Of a stretch of DNA of 64,000 nucleotides, positions 56,539 through 64,000 are shown in pieces. The stretch is from Hyphomicrobium sp. (GTDB taxonomy: Bacteria; Pseudomonadota; Alphaproteobacteria; Rhizobiales; Hyphomicrobiaceae): contig JAFWGI010000003.1 in NCBI GenBank assembly GCA_017512425.1, forward strand, positions 89,627-153,626, read 5' to 3'. A program made the position numbers and the translations under genes. Within the stretch, counting starts at the first letter, position 1; every line of letters begins with the position of its first letter. Below the pieces are notes generated by a model. The model saw only the letters and a list, made by a program, of their open reading frames with translations, did not search any database and was not told the DNA's origin.

Positions 56539-57987
56539 TTGGCTGACATCACCTCTTTCGACTCCTTCAAAAGCGCGCAGGCGCGGCTGAGCGATTACTT
56601 GACGCCGTCGGTGCGGCTCGGCGTGACTGGTTTGTCGCGCGCCGGCAAGACCGTCTTCATCACGGCACTGGTGCGCAACCTCGTCACTGGCGGACGCCTG
56701 CCGTTCTTCGTGGCCGATGCCGAAGGCCGCATCATCCGCGCCTACCTCGAACCGCAGCCTGACGACAGCGTGCCGCGCTTCGACTACGAGGCGCATCTGG
56801 ACGACTTGACCGGCGATCCGCCGGTCTGGCCGGACAGTACGCGCCGCATTTCGGAGTTGCGCGTCACCATCGAGTATCGCTCGGAAAATCCGTGGAAGCG
56901 CGCGCTCGGCTTGTCAAAACTGCATCTCGATATTGTCGATTATCCGGGTGAATGGCTGATCGATCTGCCGCTGCTCGATATGTCTTACGAGCAGTTCTCG
57001 CGCGACGCTTTGGCATTGGCGAACGATCCCGCACGCGCCTTGCTTGCCAAGCCCTGGCTCGACTTTCTGGCAGGTACCGATCCGGGCGCAGCCGAGAATG
57101 AGCAGATCGCGCTGCTCGGCACGAAACTCTACGTCGACTATCTTCGCGCGCTCCGAACATCCGGCGCGCAAGCAACGCTGCCGCCGGGACGCTTTCTATT
57201 GCCGGGCGATCTTGAAGGCTCGCCTGTTCTGACGTTCTTCCCGTTGCCGCCGATCTCTGGCGCAACGCCGCAGCGCGGATCGCTCGGCGCGATGATGGCG
57301 CGGCGCTTTGAAAGCTACAAAGCGCAAGTCGTGCGGCCGTTCTTCTTTGAGCACTTCAGCCGCCTCAATCGGCAGATCGTGCTCGTCGACGTTTTGGGCG
57401 CTCTCGATCACGGATCGGGCGCCGTTGCCGAACTCGAACGCGCGATGTCGGCCGTACTGAAAGTCTTCCGCCCCGGCGCCAACGCCTGGTGGTCGATGAT
57501 CGTCGGCCGCCGCATCGACAAAGTGCTGTTCGCCGCGACGAAGGCCGACCACTTGCACGCCGCGCATCACGACCGCTTGTCCGCCGTGCTGAAACGCATC
57601 GTCGATGACGCCTTGATCCGTGCCGAAACGGAAGGTGCGGGCGTCAACGCGATTGCAATGTCGGCCGTCCGCGCAACACGCGAAACCGAAATCAAGAGCG
57701 GCGGCGAGACGCTGCCGTGCCTCAAAGGCGTGCCACTGAAAGGCGAGCGCATCGGCGGCATCGAGTTCAACGGCACGCAGGAAGCGGCGATCTTTCCGGG
57801 CGACCTTCCGGCCGACCCGGCCGAAGCGCTCGATCGCGCGCGCACCGCGAAACCCGGATCGCTCGCCCTTGTTCGATTTCGGCCGCCGAAACAGCCGCCG
57901 CGTCAGCCGGGCGTCAAACCACCTGCGTTGCCCCACATTCGGCTCGACCGCGCTTTGGACTTCCTCATTGCGGATTATTTGTCATGA
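56539..57987 (+). CDS. ycjX: YcjX family P-loop protein
   Basis: A protein of about 482 residues with Walker A GLSRAGKT near residue 36, DYPGEWL as the Walker B/switch-like motif and the family tail LPHIRLDRALDFLIADYL. YcjX-like proteins are P-loop NTPases of unclear function, always paired with the membrane protein YcjF and often under heat or envelope stress control. The start is uncertain: TTG at 56539 fits the family's N-terminus, but no good ribosome site is seen and the frame is open to 56410. Its stop overlaps the ycjF start (ATGA). Confidence 0.92.
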   Translation: MADITSFDSFKSAQARLSDYLTPSVRLGVTGLSRAGKTVFITALVRNLVTGGRLPFFVADAEGRIIRAYLEPQPDDSVPRFDYEAHLDDLTGDPPVWPDSTRRISELRVTIEYRSENPWKRALGLSKLHLDIVDYPGEWLIDLPLLDMSYEQFSRDALALANDPARALLAKPWLDFLAGTDPGAAENEQIALLGTKLYVDYLRALRTSGAQATLPPGRFLLPGDLEGSPVLTFFPLPPISGATPQRGSLGAMMARRFESYKAQVVRPFFFEHFSRLNRQIVLVDVLGALDHGSGAVAELERAMSAVLKVFRPGANAWWSMIVGRRIDKVLFAATKADHLHAAHHDRLSAVLKRIVDDALIRAETEGAGVNAIAMSAVRATRETEIKSGGETLPCLKGVPLKGERIGGIEFNGTQEAAIFPGDLPADPAEALDRARTAKPGSLALVRFRPPKQPPRQPGVKPPALPHIRLDRALDFLIADYLS

Positions 57988-59063
57988 GCACGCGCGACAC
58001 CAAACCCGCAACCGACGCCGCGCCGCCGCGGGCGCCGCGCGTTTTCCGAATTGACGATCCGGCGTTGAAAGCCGACTTCGGCGATGAAGGAGACGACGCA
58101 GGGACGGCAACGTCGCGGCGCGAAGAGATCATCACGCGGCGCAGATTGACCGCGACCGATCTCGATCGCGGCATCCGCTGGGGCAGCATCATGCTCTCCG
58201 CAATGACCGCACTTGCGTCTCTCGCCGCCGGTCTCTGGTTCACGCGCTTCGTGACGGTCGCGCTCGAACGGCAAGACTGGATCGGCTGGGTCGCAGCCGG
58301 ATTGATGACGATCATCGGCGTCGCGCTCTCCGTTATCATTTTGCGGGAGTTGATCGGCTTCCGCCGCCTCGCACGCCTCTCGCGCCTGCGCAAGATGTTG
58401 CGGGACGCGATTGCGGCGCCGGACCCGCGTAAAGAAAAGGTCGCCGTTACAGCTCTAGCCCGGCACTATCGCGGCCGCTCGGATATGACATGGGGATTGG
58501 CGCGTCTCGCCGATCACAAGGGCGATGTACTCGCGAGCGGTGAGTTGTTACGGCTGGCCGACCGCGAATTGCTGGCGCCGCTCGACGCGCAAGCCCGCCG
58601 CGTCATCCTGAAATCGGCGAAGCGTATCGCAACCGTCACCGCCATATCGCCGATGATGTGGATCGCGCTGCTCTACGTCCTCGTCGAGAACGTGCGCATG
58701 TTCCGCGCGCTCGCAGGCCTGTATGGCGGCCGTCCCGGCACACTCGGCGCTTTGCGGCTCGCGCGCCTCGTCGTTGGTCATATCATTGCGACCGGCGGCA
58801 TCGCGATGACCGATGATTTGTTTGGTCAGTTCGTCGGACAGGACGTATTGCGGCGCTTGTCGGCGCGGCTTGGCGAGGGCGCGTTCAATGGCGCGTTGAC
58901 AGCACGACTTGGCATCGCTGCCGTCGAGATCACGCGGCCGATGCCGTTTCTCGATTCAGACCCGCTGCGCGTGCGCGAGATTTTTTCAGAACTCTTCCGG
59001 TCGCTGCGCGGTGGTAAGGATGCCGCCGTGAAGGCCGTGAAGGACGGCGTACCTGCCGCGTGA
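57984..59063 (+). CDS. ycjF: YcjF/DUF697 family membrane protein (TIGR01620)
   Basis: A 359-residue protein with a charged N-terminus, two membrane helices (about 70-95 and 105-130) and a C-terminal DUF697 domain with further hydrophobic helices and RLARLVVGHIIATGG. It is translated with ycjX through a four-base ATGA overlap. Inner-membrane partner of YcjX; precise role unknown. Confidence 0.93.
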   Translation: MSTRDTKPATDAAPPRAPRVFRIDDPALKADFGDEGDDAGTATSRREEIITRRRLTATDLDRGIRWGSIMLSAMTALASLAAGLWFTRFVTVALERQDWIGWVAAGLMTIIGVALSVIILRELIGFRRLARLSRLRKMLRDAIAAPDPRKEKVAVTALARHYRGRSDMTWGLARLADHKGDVLASGELLRLADRELLAPLDAQARRVILKSAKRIATVTAISPMMWIALLYVLVENVRMFRALAGLYGGRPGTLGALRLARLVVGHIIATGGIAMTDDLFGQFVGQDVLRRLSARLGEGAFNGALTARLGIAAVEITRPMPFLDSDPLRVREIFSELFRSLRGGKDAAVKAVKDGVPAA

Positions 59064-59078
59064 TCAGGCCGCTCTTGA

Positions 59079-61043
59079 CTACGCCGCTTGCGAGAGTGCG
59101 TCGCCGTGCGGCAGCCGCTTCGCCCATTCGTTGGCCCGCGCGGCTGTTGCCGCAAGGATCGGCGGCGGCGCGCGTTCCTCTTGCGTTGCGAGCACCCAGC
59201 GCGAAAAAGGCCCGGCCGGCCGTGACGTCACCCAGCTGACGGGACCGGCAAGCAATAACCCGAGCACGACCGGCGCCATCCACGCGAGCAGTCCCGGCGA
59301 CACCACGTAAGCGATGATCGCAACGAACAACCCGATCGCCGTATGCCAGCGGGCAAACATCATTGCGTCCGTGAAGCGCAAGCGGCCATCGTCCCGCTTC
59401 TGCGCTTTCCAGCCGGAATCGATGCCGGCAAAAATCTGGATCGAACCGACGGTCTGCGTCAGCATCAATATCGGCGCGATCAGCATTGAATAAATCGTCT
59501 CGTAGGCAACGCCGATCGTCGCGCGGATCGCGTGCAGCGGATCGCGGTCGCGCCGCGCACGTTTCCATTCGAGCAGCAAGCCGAGCCCCTTCGGCAGCAA
59601 CACAACGCATAGCGTCGCTAGGAACAAGCGAAGAGCGGCGCCGGGATCGATCACCGGCCAAATCGGGAAGAGCGTCTTCGCATCCCGGAAATAGCTCGGG
59701 ATGATCTGTTGACCTTGCAAGGCGAGCACGAGCCCGACGATCAGCGACGCCGCCCACACCGCCGAAATCAAATACGAGACGGCACCCATGCCGAGATGCA
59801 CGCGCCCCATTGTCGTGATGCCAGGCTGCGAAACGATGGCCAGATGCTGCAGGTTGCCCTGCGCCCAGCGCCGGTCGCGCGTTACGACATCGACGATGTT
59901 CGGCGGCATGCCTTCGTAGGAACCTTCCAGCGACGGCATCATGTGGACGCCCCACCCTGCGCGTTGCAGCAAGACGGCCTCGACGAAATCGTGGCTCATG
60001 ATATGGCCGCCGAACGGCTTGCGTCCGGGCAAGTCTGGCAGGCCTGCTGCTGTCGCAAACGCTGATGTGCGTATGATCGCGTTGTGGCCCCAGTAGTTGC
60101 CCTGATCGCGGTGCCAGAACGCAAGTCCAGCGGCGACCGACGGCCCATAGGTATTGCAAGCAAACTGCTGGAGATGCTGCAGCAGGCTCGTACCGCCGAC
60201 GAGGCGCGGCACCGATTGGATTAAGCCGGCCTTCTCGTCGCGCTCCATCGCTTGCGCGAGCGTCACAAGAACGGTGCCCGACATAATGCTATCGCCGTCG
60301 AGGATAATAAAATGCTCGTAGGCGCCGCCGAAACGGCCGATCCATTCGGCGATGTTGCCAGCCTTGCGCGCGTAGTTGTCCATGCGGCGGCGGTAATAGA
60401 CTTCGACGCGGCCCCGTAAGCGCTTCTGCAATTCTTCGTAGACGCGCGCCTCGCGGCCTCCGTCGGCATCGCCGCGCGTATCCGATAAAATGAAGATGTC
60501 GAAATGCTGCTGGCGGCCGAGCGTCACGAGTTCGTCCGCCATCGCTTCGATGGCGCCTGCAATCCGCGTCGGATCTTCGTGATAGACCGGAAATAGCAGC
60601 GCCGTCCGCGAATGCAGCGGCGTAATGAACGGCGGCGGCGAAATCGAATCCGCCTTTTCACCCGCGAACAACGGCAGGAAGCCGAGCGCGCCGGAGAGGC
60701 TGCCAAGTGCGATCCAGCCGAACGCAAGCGTCGATAAGACGAGGAACAGAAACTGCAGCGGCGTCATCACCGCGAACGCGAGGATCGAGAACAGCTCGTA
60801 ACCAAAAGCCGCTGTGAGCACCGCCGCACCGGCAAATATCGCCGCCCGTGGCACCCAGTAGCCGCGCCGCCGCGGTTCGCTGGCAATCTCGATGCGCGCT
60901 GCGAAATCCTGGATCGGCATCGCGAGCGGCGCGCCTGCCGGAACATGCACCCACGGCCCTGCGTCATCACTGCGAATGGCAATCGGCCCTTCAAATGGTC
61001 CCGGACGGGGGCCGGGGAAGTTCTCGTTTACGGCTTCGTCCAT
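59079..61043 (-). CDS. opgH: Osmoregulated periplasmic glucan glucosyltransferase OpgH
   Basis: Inner-membrane family 2 glycosyltransferase that builds the beta-glucan backbone from UDP-glucose. The 654-residue protein has two helices near the N-terminus and the catalytic aspartates in FILSDTRGDADGG and ILDGDSIMSG. The motif RDRRWAQGNLQH is of the QxxRW type, followed by C-terminal helices. The ATG at 61043 overlaps the end of opgG by 16 bases. The window's opgGH order matches the usual operon. Confidence 0.95.
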   Translation of the reverse strand: MDEAVNENFPGPRPGPFEGPIAIRSDDAGPWVHVPAGAPLAMPIQDFAARIEIASEPRRRGYWVPRAAIFAGAAVLTAAFGYELFSILAFAVMTPLQFLFLVLSTLAFGWIALGSLSGALGFLPLFAGEKADSISPPPFITPLHSRTALLFPVYHEDPTRIAGAIEAMADELVTLGRQQHFDIFILSDTRGDADGGREARVYEELQKRLRGRVEVYYRRRMDNYARKAGNIAEWIGRFGGAYEHFIILDGDSIMSGTVLVTLAQAMERDEKAGLIQSVPRLVGGTSLLQHLQQFACNTYGPSVAAGLAFWHRDQGNYWGHNAIIRTSAFATAAGLPDLPGRKPFGGHIMSHDFVEAVLLQRAGWGVHMMPSLEGSYEGMPPNIVDVVTRDRRWAQGNLQHLAIVSQPGITTMGRVHLGMGAVSYLISAVWAASLIVGLVLALQGQQIIPSYFRDAKTLFPIWPVIDPGAALRLFLATLCVVLLPKGLGLLLEWKRARRDRDPLHAIRATIGVAYETIYSMLIAPILMLTQTVGSIQIFAGIDSGWKAQKRDDGRLRFTDAMMFARWHTAIGLFVAIIAYVVSPGLLAWMAPVVLGLLLAGPVSWVTSRPAGPFSRWVLATQEERAPPPILAATAARANEWAKRLPHGDALSQAA

Positions 61044-62620
61044 CGATAGAGCCAACTTTCGGAAATATTCTGATCGCCGCTTCGCAAGGCCAAACGCAGT
61101 TCAACGAGTTCCGATCCCTCGGGGTTCAATTCAAACGACACGCGGACGCCGGATATCTGCGGGTTGCGTTGGACAACGACGTTGACGACGCTGCCGGTAT
61201 TGGCGTTGACGAGCGCGACAGGAAGATCGCGCAAATCTTTGACGGCCGCTCCCTCGAAATCGACGACAAACAAAATGTTTCCGCGTGTCTTCGAGGCGCC
61301 GACACGCGTCTTGCAGACGCGGGCGCCGGCCCATGTCGCCGGGATGTTGTCGGCCCAGTGGAGGCGATATTCGAACGTCAGCGGCTGGCTGGCCTCGAGA
61401 CCGCGCGCAGGTTTCCAATAAACGGCGATGTTGTCGTGGATTTCGTCCTCGACCGGGATTTCGACCAGCTCGATGTTGCCATCGCCCCAGGTTCCCTTCG
61501 GCTCGACCCAGACACTCGGACGGGTTTCGTAGTGGGCTTCGAGATCCTGGAATTCATCGAAATTGCGGTCGCGCTGCCAGAGACCGAAGCCTTTCGGATC
61601 TTTGTCCATGAAGGCGCTGATTTGAAGTGTCTTCGGGTTGACCAGCGGCCGCCAGATCAGTTCGCCGCTCCCGTTCCAGATCGCCAGACCTTCGCTATCA
61701 TGCACTTCGGGGCGGAAATCCATTTGCGGCCGCGGATCGGCGGCGCCGTGCAGGAACATGCTCGTCAGAGGTGCGATGCCGACATGCGGCGCACCTTTGC
61801 GCGGATAGAGCGTCGCTGAAATGTCCATGACCGTCGCGTCGCCCGGATGGATCACGAACTTATACGCTCCAGTGGTCGATGGGCTGTCGAGCAGCGCATG
61901 CACGGTGATCTCGGGCGTGCCGGCCTTTGGTTTCTCGATCCAGAAGGCGCGGAACATCGGGAACTCTTCGCCCGCCGGCTTGGCAGTGTTTATGGCGAGG
62001 CCGCGCGCGGATGCGCCGTAGTTCTGCCCACGGCCCACGGCGCGCAGATAGCTCGCACCCTGGAACACTACATATTCATCGAAATAGTCGGCGCGATTGA
62101 TCGGTCCGTGGATGCGAAAGCCGGAAAAACCGAAGGGTGCACTTTCAGGGCCTTCGCCAATCAGCGGGCCGAGCGCGAACAGGCGTCCATCGGCGACCAG
62201 TTTGCGGGCGGCGCCGTCTTCCACGACGTACATGTCGACCGGCGTTTCATAGAGCCAGCCCATCGGGAAAAGTTGCAGCTCGAAATCGAGCTTGTCGCCT
62301 TTCCAGATCGCCTGCTCTTTGCGGAAGCGAATGTCGCGATACTGGTCGTAGGACAGTTTGTTGAAAGGTGCCGGCAATTCAATCGCCGGCTTTGCAAAAT
62401 CGCTGATTGCCAAGTTCTTGGCGACCTCGTTGACGGTATCGGCGGTGAACGGCGGCGCCGGCGGCGGCGCGGGTGTAGCGGGGGCTGGCGGCGGAGTCGC
62501 GGCCGCATCCTGGGCCAGAGCCTTATCGGCGAACGCCATCTGCCGTGCGAATACAAGAGCCGCTGCGATCGATACAGACGCACCTATGACCGACCGACGG
62601 TCGATCGTGTCTTTTGTCAT
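61028..62620 (-). CDS. opgG: Periplasmic glucan biosynthesis protein OpgG/OpgD
   Basis: A 530-residue periplasmic protein needed for synthesis or branching of osmoregulated periplasmic glucans. The N-terminus carries a twin-arginine-like signal (DRRSVIGAS) and a Pro/Ala-rich linker (about 40-60). The MdoG domain follows, with KLSYDQYRDIRF and FRAFWIEKP. The twin arginines are more typical of OpgD, but the coupling to opgH fits OpgG. Confidence 0.93.
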   Translation of the reverse strand: MTKDTIDRRSVIGASVSIAAALVFARQMAFADKALAQDAAATPPPAPATPAPPPAPPFTADTVNEVAKNLAISDFAKPAIELPAPFNKLSYDQYRDIRFRKEQAIWKGDKLDFELQLFPMGWLYETPVDMYVVEDGAARKLVADGRLFALGPLIGEGPESAPFGFSGFRIHGPINRADYFDEYVVFQGASYLRAVGRGQNYGASARGLAINTAKPAGEEFPMFRAFWIEKPKAGTPEITVHALLDSPSTTGAYKFVIHPGDATVMDISATLYPRKGAPHVGIAPLTSMFLHGAADPRPQMDFRPEVHDSEGLAIWNGSGELIWRPLVNPKTLQISAFMDKDPKGFGLWQRDRNFDEFQDLEAHYETRPSVWVEPKGTWGDGNIELVEIPVEDEIHDNIAVYWKPARGLEASQPLTFEYRLHWADNIPATWAGARVCKTRVGASKTRGNILFVVDFEGAAVKDLRDLPVALVNANTGSVVNVVVQRNPQISGVRVSFELNPEGSELVELRLALRSGDQNISESWLYRWTKP

Positions 62621-62935
62621 ATGCCTAGATTCCGATGTCTGCCCTGCAACAACGCACTCATACCGCTCGACAATTTCTCAGCGTGCGGTTGGCCCCCAAA
62701 CGCTTTCGCCATGGCGTCGGTTGCTACCCTGCGATTGTGGCAGATTTTACACGCCCGCCAATCGCTGGTGTGACTTTTACATCGATCGGAGCCGAAGCGT
62801 CTTGTCGCGGCCCGGGCCGCGGAAGCTTTGGGGTCGTGCGCTCGGCGCGGTAAAAATCGGCCGATTGGAGACGTCACGGCGGTCGGCTATAGAGGGCGTT
62901 ACGGACGCCATGACGGCGTCCGGGGGGACCTCGCA

Positions 62936-63382
62936 ATGACGCCATTGGACGAAGGAGCGCTGCTCGAAGCGATCATGGATGCGCGCGGCCAGATCGACTT
63001 CCTCTGGCAGTTTTTCGTGACCGTTCACATCGCCATTTTTGCGCTGCTTTTCATCTACGACCACGCCGTCGAAGGTCTCAATTGGGTCGGCAAAATTTTC
63101 TCGGTCGCCGGCATCGCGGCATTCGAGTGGATCAACGGCAATGCGCTCGTAAATGCCTATTTTACGCTGCATTCGATGCATGAGCAGTATCGCTGGGCCT
63201 TTGGCCAAGCCAATCGTTTTCATGCCTCGTTCTATGGAAACTTTGTCCTTGCCGACTTCAGCAACAGGCCCGAGATGGTTGTCTATACGCATTCAACCGC
63301 GCTGGCGGTCGTACTGTTGGCGTTCTTATCTCGGCGCTTCATCCAGGCCAAAAGCGGCCGCACCTCGGCGTGGCGTGATTAA
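62936..63382 (+). CDS. Small membrane protein, unknown function
   Basis: A 148-residue protein with an N-terminal helix (about 18-40), a second hydrophobic stretch (about 45-60) and a third near 115-132. In between lies an aromatic, His-containing loop (HSMHEQYRWAFGQANRFHASF). The ATG has GGGGGG eight bases upstream. I do not recognise the family. Confidence 0.72.
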   Translation: MTPLDEGALLEAIMDARGQIDFLWQFFVTVHIAIFALLFIYDHAVEGLNWVGKIFSVAGIAAFEWINGNALVNAYFTLHSMHEQYRWAFGQANRFHASFYGNFVLADFSNRPEMVVYTHSTALAVVLLAFLSRRFIQAKSGRTSAWRD

Positions 63383-63721
63383 GGGTCGACAAGCAAAACG
63401 GAACGGTGAAGCGGCTGTCACAAATCAAAGGGTTGCTGCCCGATTTGCAGCCAAGACGCCGCCAAAATCCAGGCATTTATGCTCACCAACCATCGCAAAC
63501 TCGTGGCATTCCCGCAACAAAACCTGGGAAAACCACCTTCAGAACGTTGAAGCCCATTTTCTCAGCACCGCATATCTGCTTTATGAAATGCCTACGCGGT
63601 GATTCGGGGGGATCCCAGGCATCGCTACGACGGGATTAGGACGGAAAATTTTAAGAGTGCTGGGCAGAACAGTTCCGTTCCGTCCGAAATTTAGCAAGTC
63701 GAAGCAGACGGGAGTTTTGTA
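63383..63721 (+). promoter_or_regulatory. Porin upstream region
   Basis: About 340 bases with no convincing gene. An inverted repeat GGACGGAA / TTCCGTCC (63639-63646 and 63678-63685) lies in the probable 5' leader of the porin mRNA, some 36 bases before the ATG. GGGAG precedes the ATG at good spacing. Confidence 0.45.
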
Positions 63722-64000
63722 ATGAACAAATATAGTCTCAGTGCCCTTGTGGCCGCTGGCCTGCTTGCAGGCGCAGCCACGAGCGCCTCTGCAGCCGATC
63801 TTGGGGGCAACTGCTGCGCCGATCTCGAAGAGCGCATCGCAGAACTCGAAGCCACGACCGCCCGCAAGGGCAACCGTAAGGTTTCTCTGACGGTATCGGG
63901 CTGGGTCAACCAGCAGATCACGTTCTGGGATGATGGCCAAGAATCGAACGTGTACATCCACGACCTCGGCTCGACGCTCGGCTCGCATGTCAAGTTCACG
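63722..64000 (+). CDS. Porin, N-terminal part (cut by the window edge)
   Basis: The first 93 residues are visible. A signal peptide ends at SASA-AD (about 24). A short coiled segment with two adjacent cysteines follows (GGNCCADLEERIAELEA), then the first barrel strands (VSLTVSGWVNQQITFWDDG). This is the alphaproteobacterial porin type (Omp2b-like). It runs off the right end; the rest is not in this window. Confidence 0.9.
   Translation, partial: MNKYSLSALVAAGLLAGAATSASAADLGGNCCADLEERIAELEATTARKGNRKVSLTVSGWVNQQITFWDDGQESNVYIHDLGSTLGSHVKFT

Overview
The window is a 64 kb stretch of a GC-rich alphaproteobacterial chromosome. The cbb3 oxidase locus ccoNOQP-GHIS, the cell-cycle kinase CckA, a DksA with a single zinc-site cysteine, OpgGH, YcjXF and a rhizobial-type porin point to Hyphomicrobiales (Xanthobacteraceae, Hyphomicrobiaceae or Bradyrhizobiaceae-like). 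This placement is inferred from gene content and style, not computed. I see no prophage, insertion sequence, CRISPR array or plasmid functions. It reads as core chromosome with a few accessory islands.

Layout. 0-7 kb (mostly - strand): an RND efflux pump operon (adaptor, then permease) with a 20-bp near-palindrome just upstream, a CPA2-type cation/proton antiporter with an RCK domain, and a small membrane protein. 7.6-10.9 kb: a Crp/Fnr-type regulator without FeS cysteines, two adjacent transglutaminase-fold proteins and a secreted SYLF lipid-binding protein. 11-15 kb: a fossil fragment of a second RND permease, then a probable copper-acquisition operon (DUF2946 protein, TonB-dependent receptor, copper-uptake-associated protein, YcnI/DUF1775 protein). 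15-17 kb: the DUF485/ActP acetate permease pair.

17.3-27.5 kb: the microaerobic respiration locus, read leftwards as ccoN-ccoO-ccoQ-ccoP-ccoG-ccoH-ccoI-ccoS plus a cysteine-bearing SafE-like membrane protein. A perfect FNR/FixK box lies upstream of ccoN. An FNR-type regulator with FeS cysteines and a DUF2892 membrane protein lie alongside, with a second perfect box between them. 27.7-41 kb: tRNA-Lys(CTT), a stand-alone mreB, and branched-chain amino-acid synthesis spread over three sites: leuA, ilvC and an ilvB-(secreted protein)-(GST)-ilvH cluster. PhzF-like, NUDIX, DUF1190 and LysE-type genes and miaA lie among or beside them.

41-56 kb: an outer-membrane barrel protein behind a Fur-like box, an Atm1-type ABC exporter, a LysM coiled-coil protein, LOG, VOC and MeaB proteins, an orphan MoxR ATPase, then dksA, a small exported protein, fliO and cckA. 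56-64 kb: the ycjX-ycjF pair preceded by a 28-residue membrane peptide, the opgG-opgH osmoregulated periplasmic glucan operon, a small membrane protein and the start of a porin cut by the window edge.

The less ordinary material is small or intergenic: two short membrane or exported peptides with good start signals, several operator-like palindromes, a REP-like pair with covarying stems, and a hairpin-rich gene-free stretch at 33.1-33.8 kb. No clearly novel multi-gene system is visible. The closest candidates are the copper operon and the enlarged ilvB-ilvH cluster.
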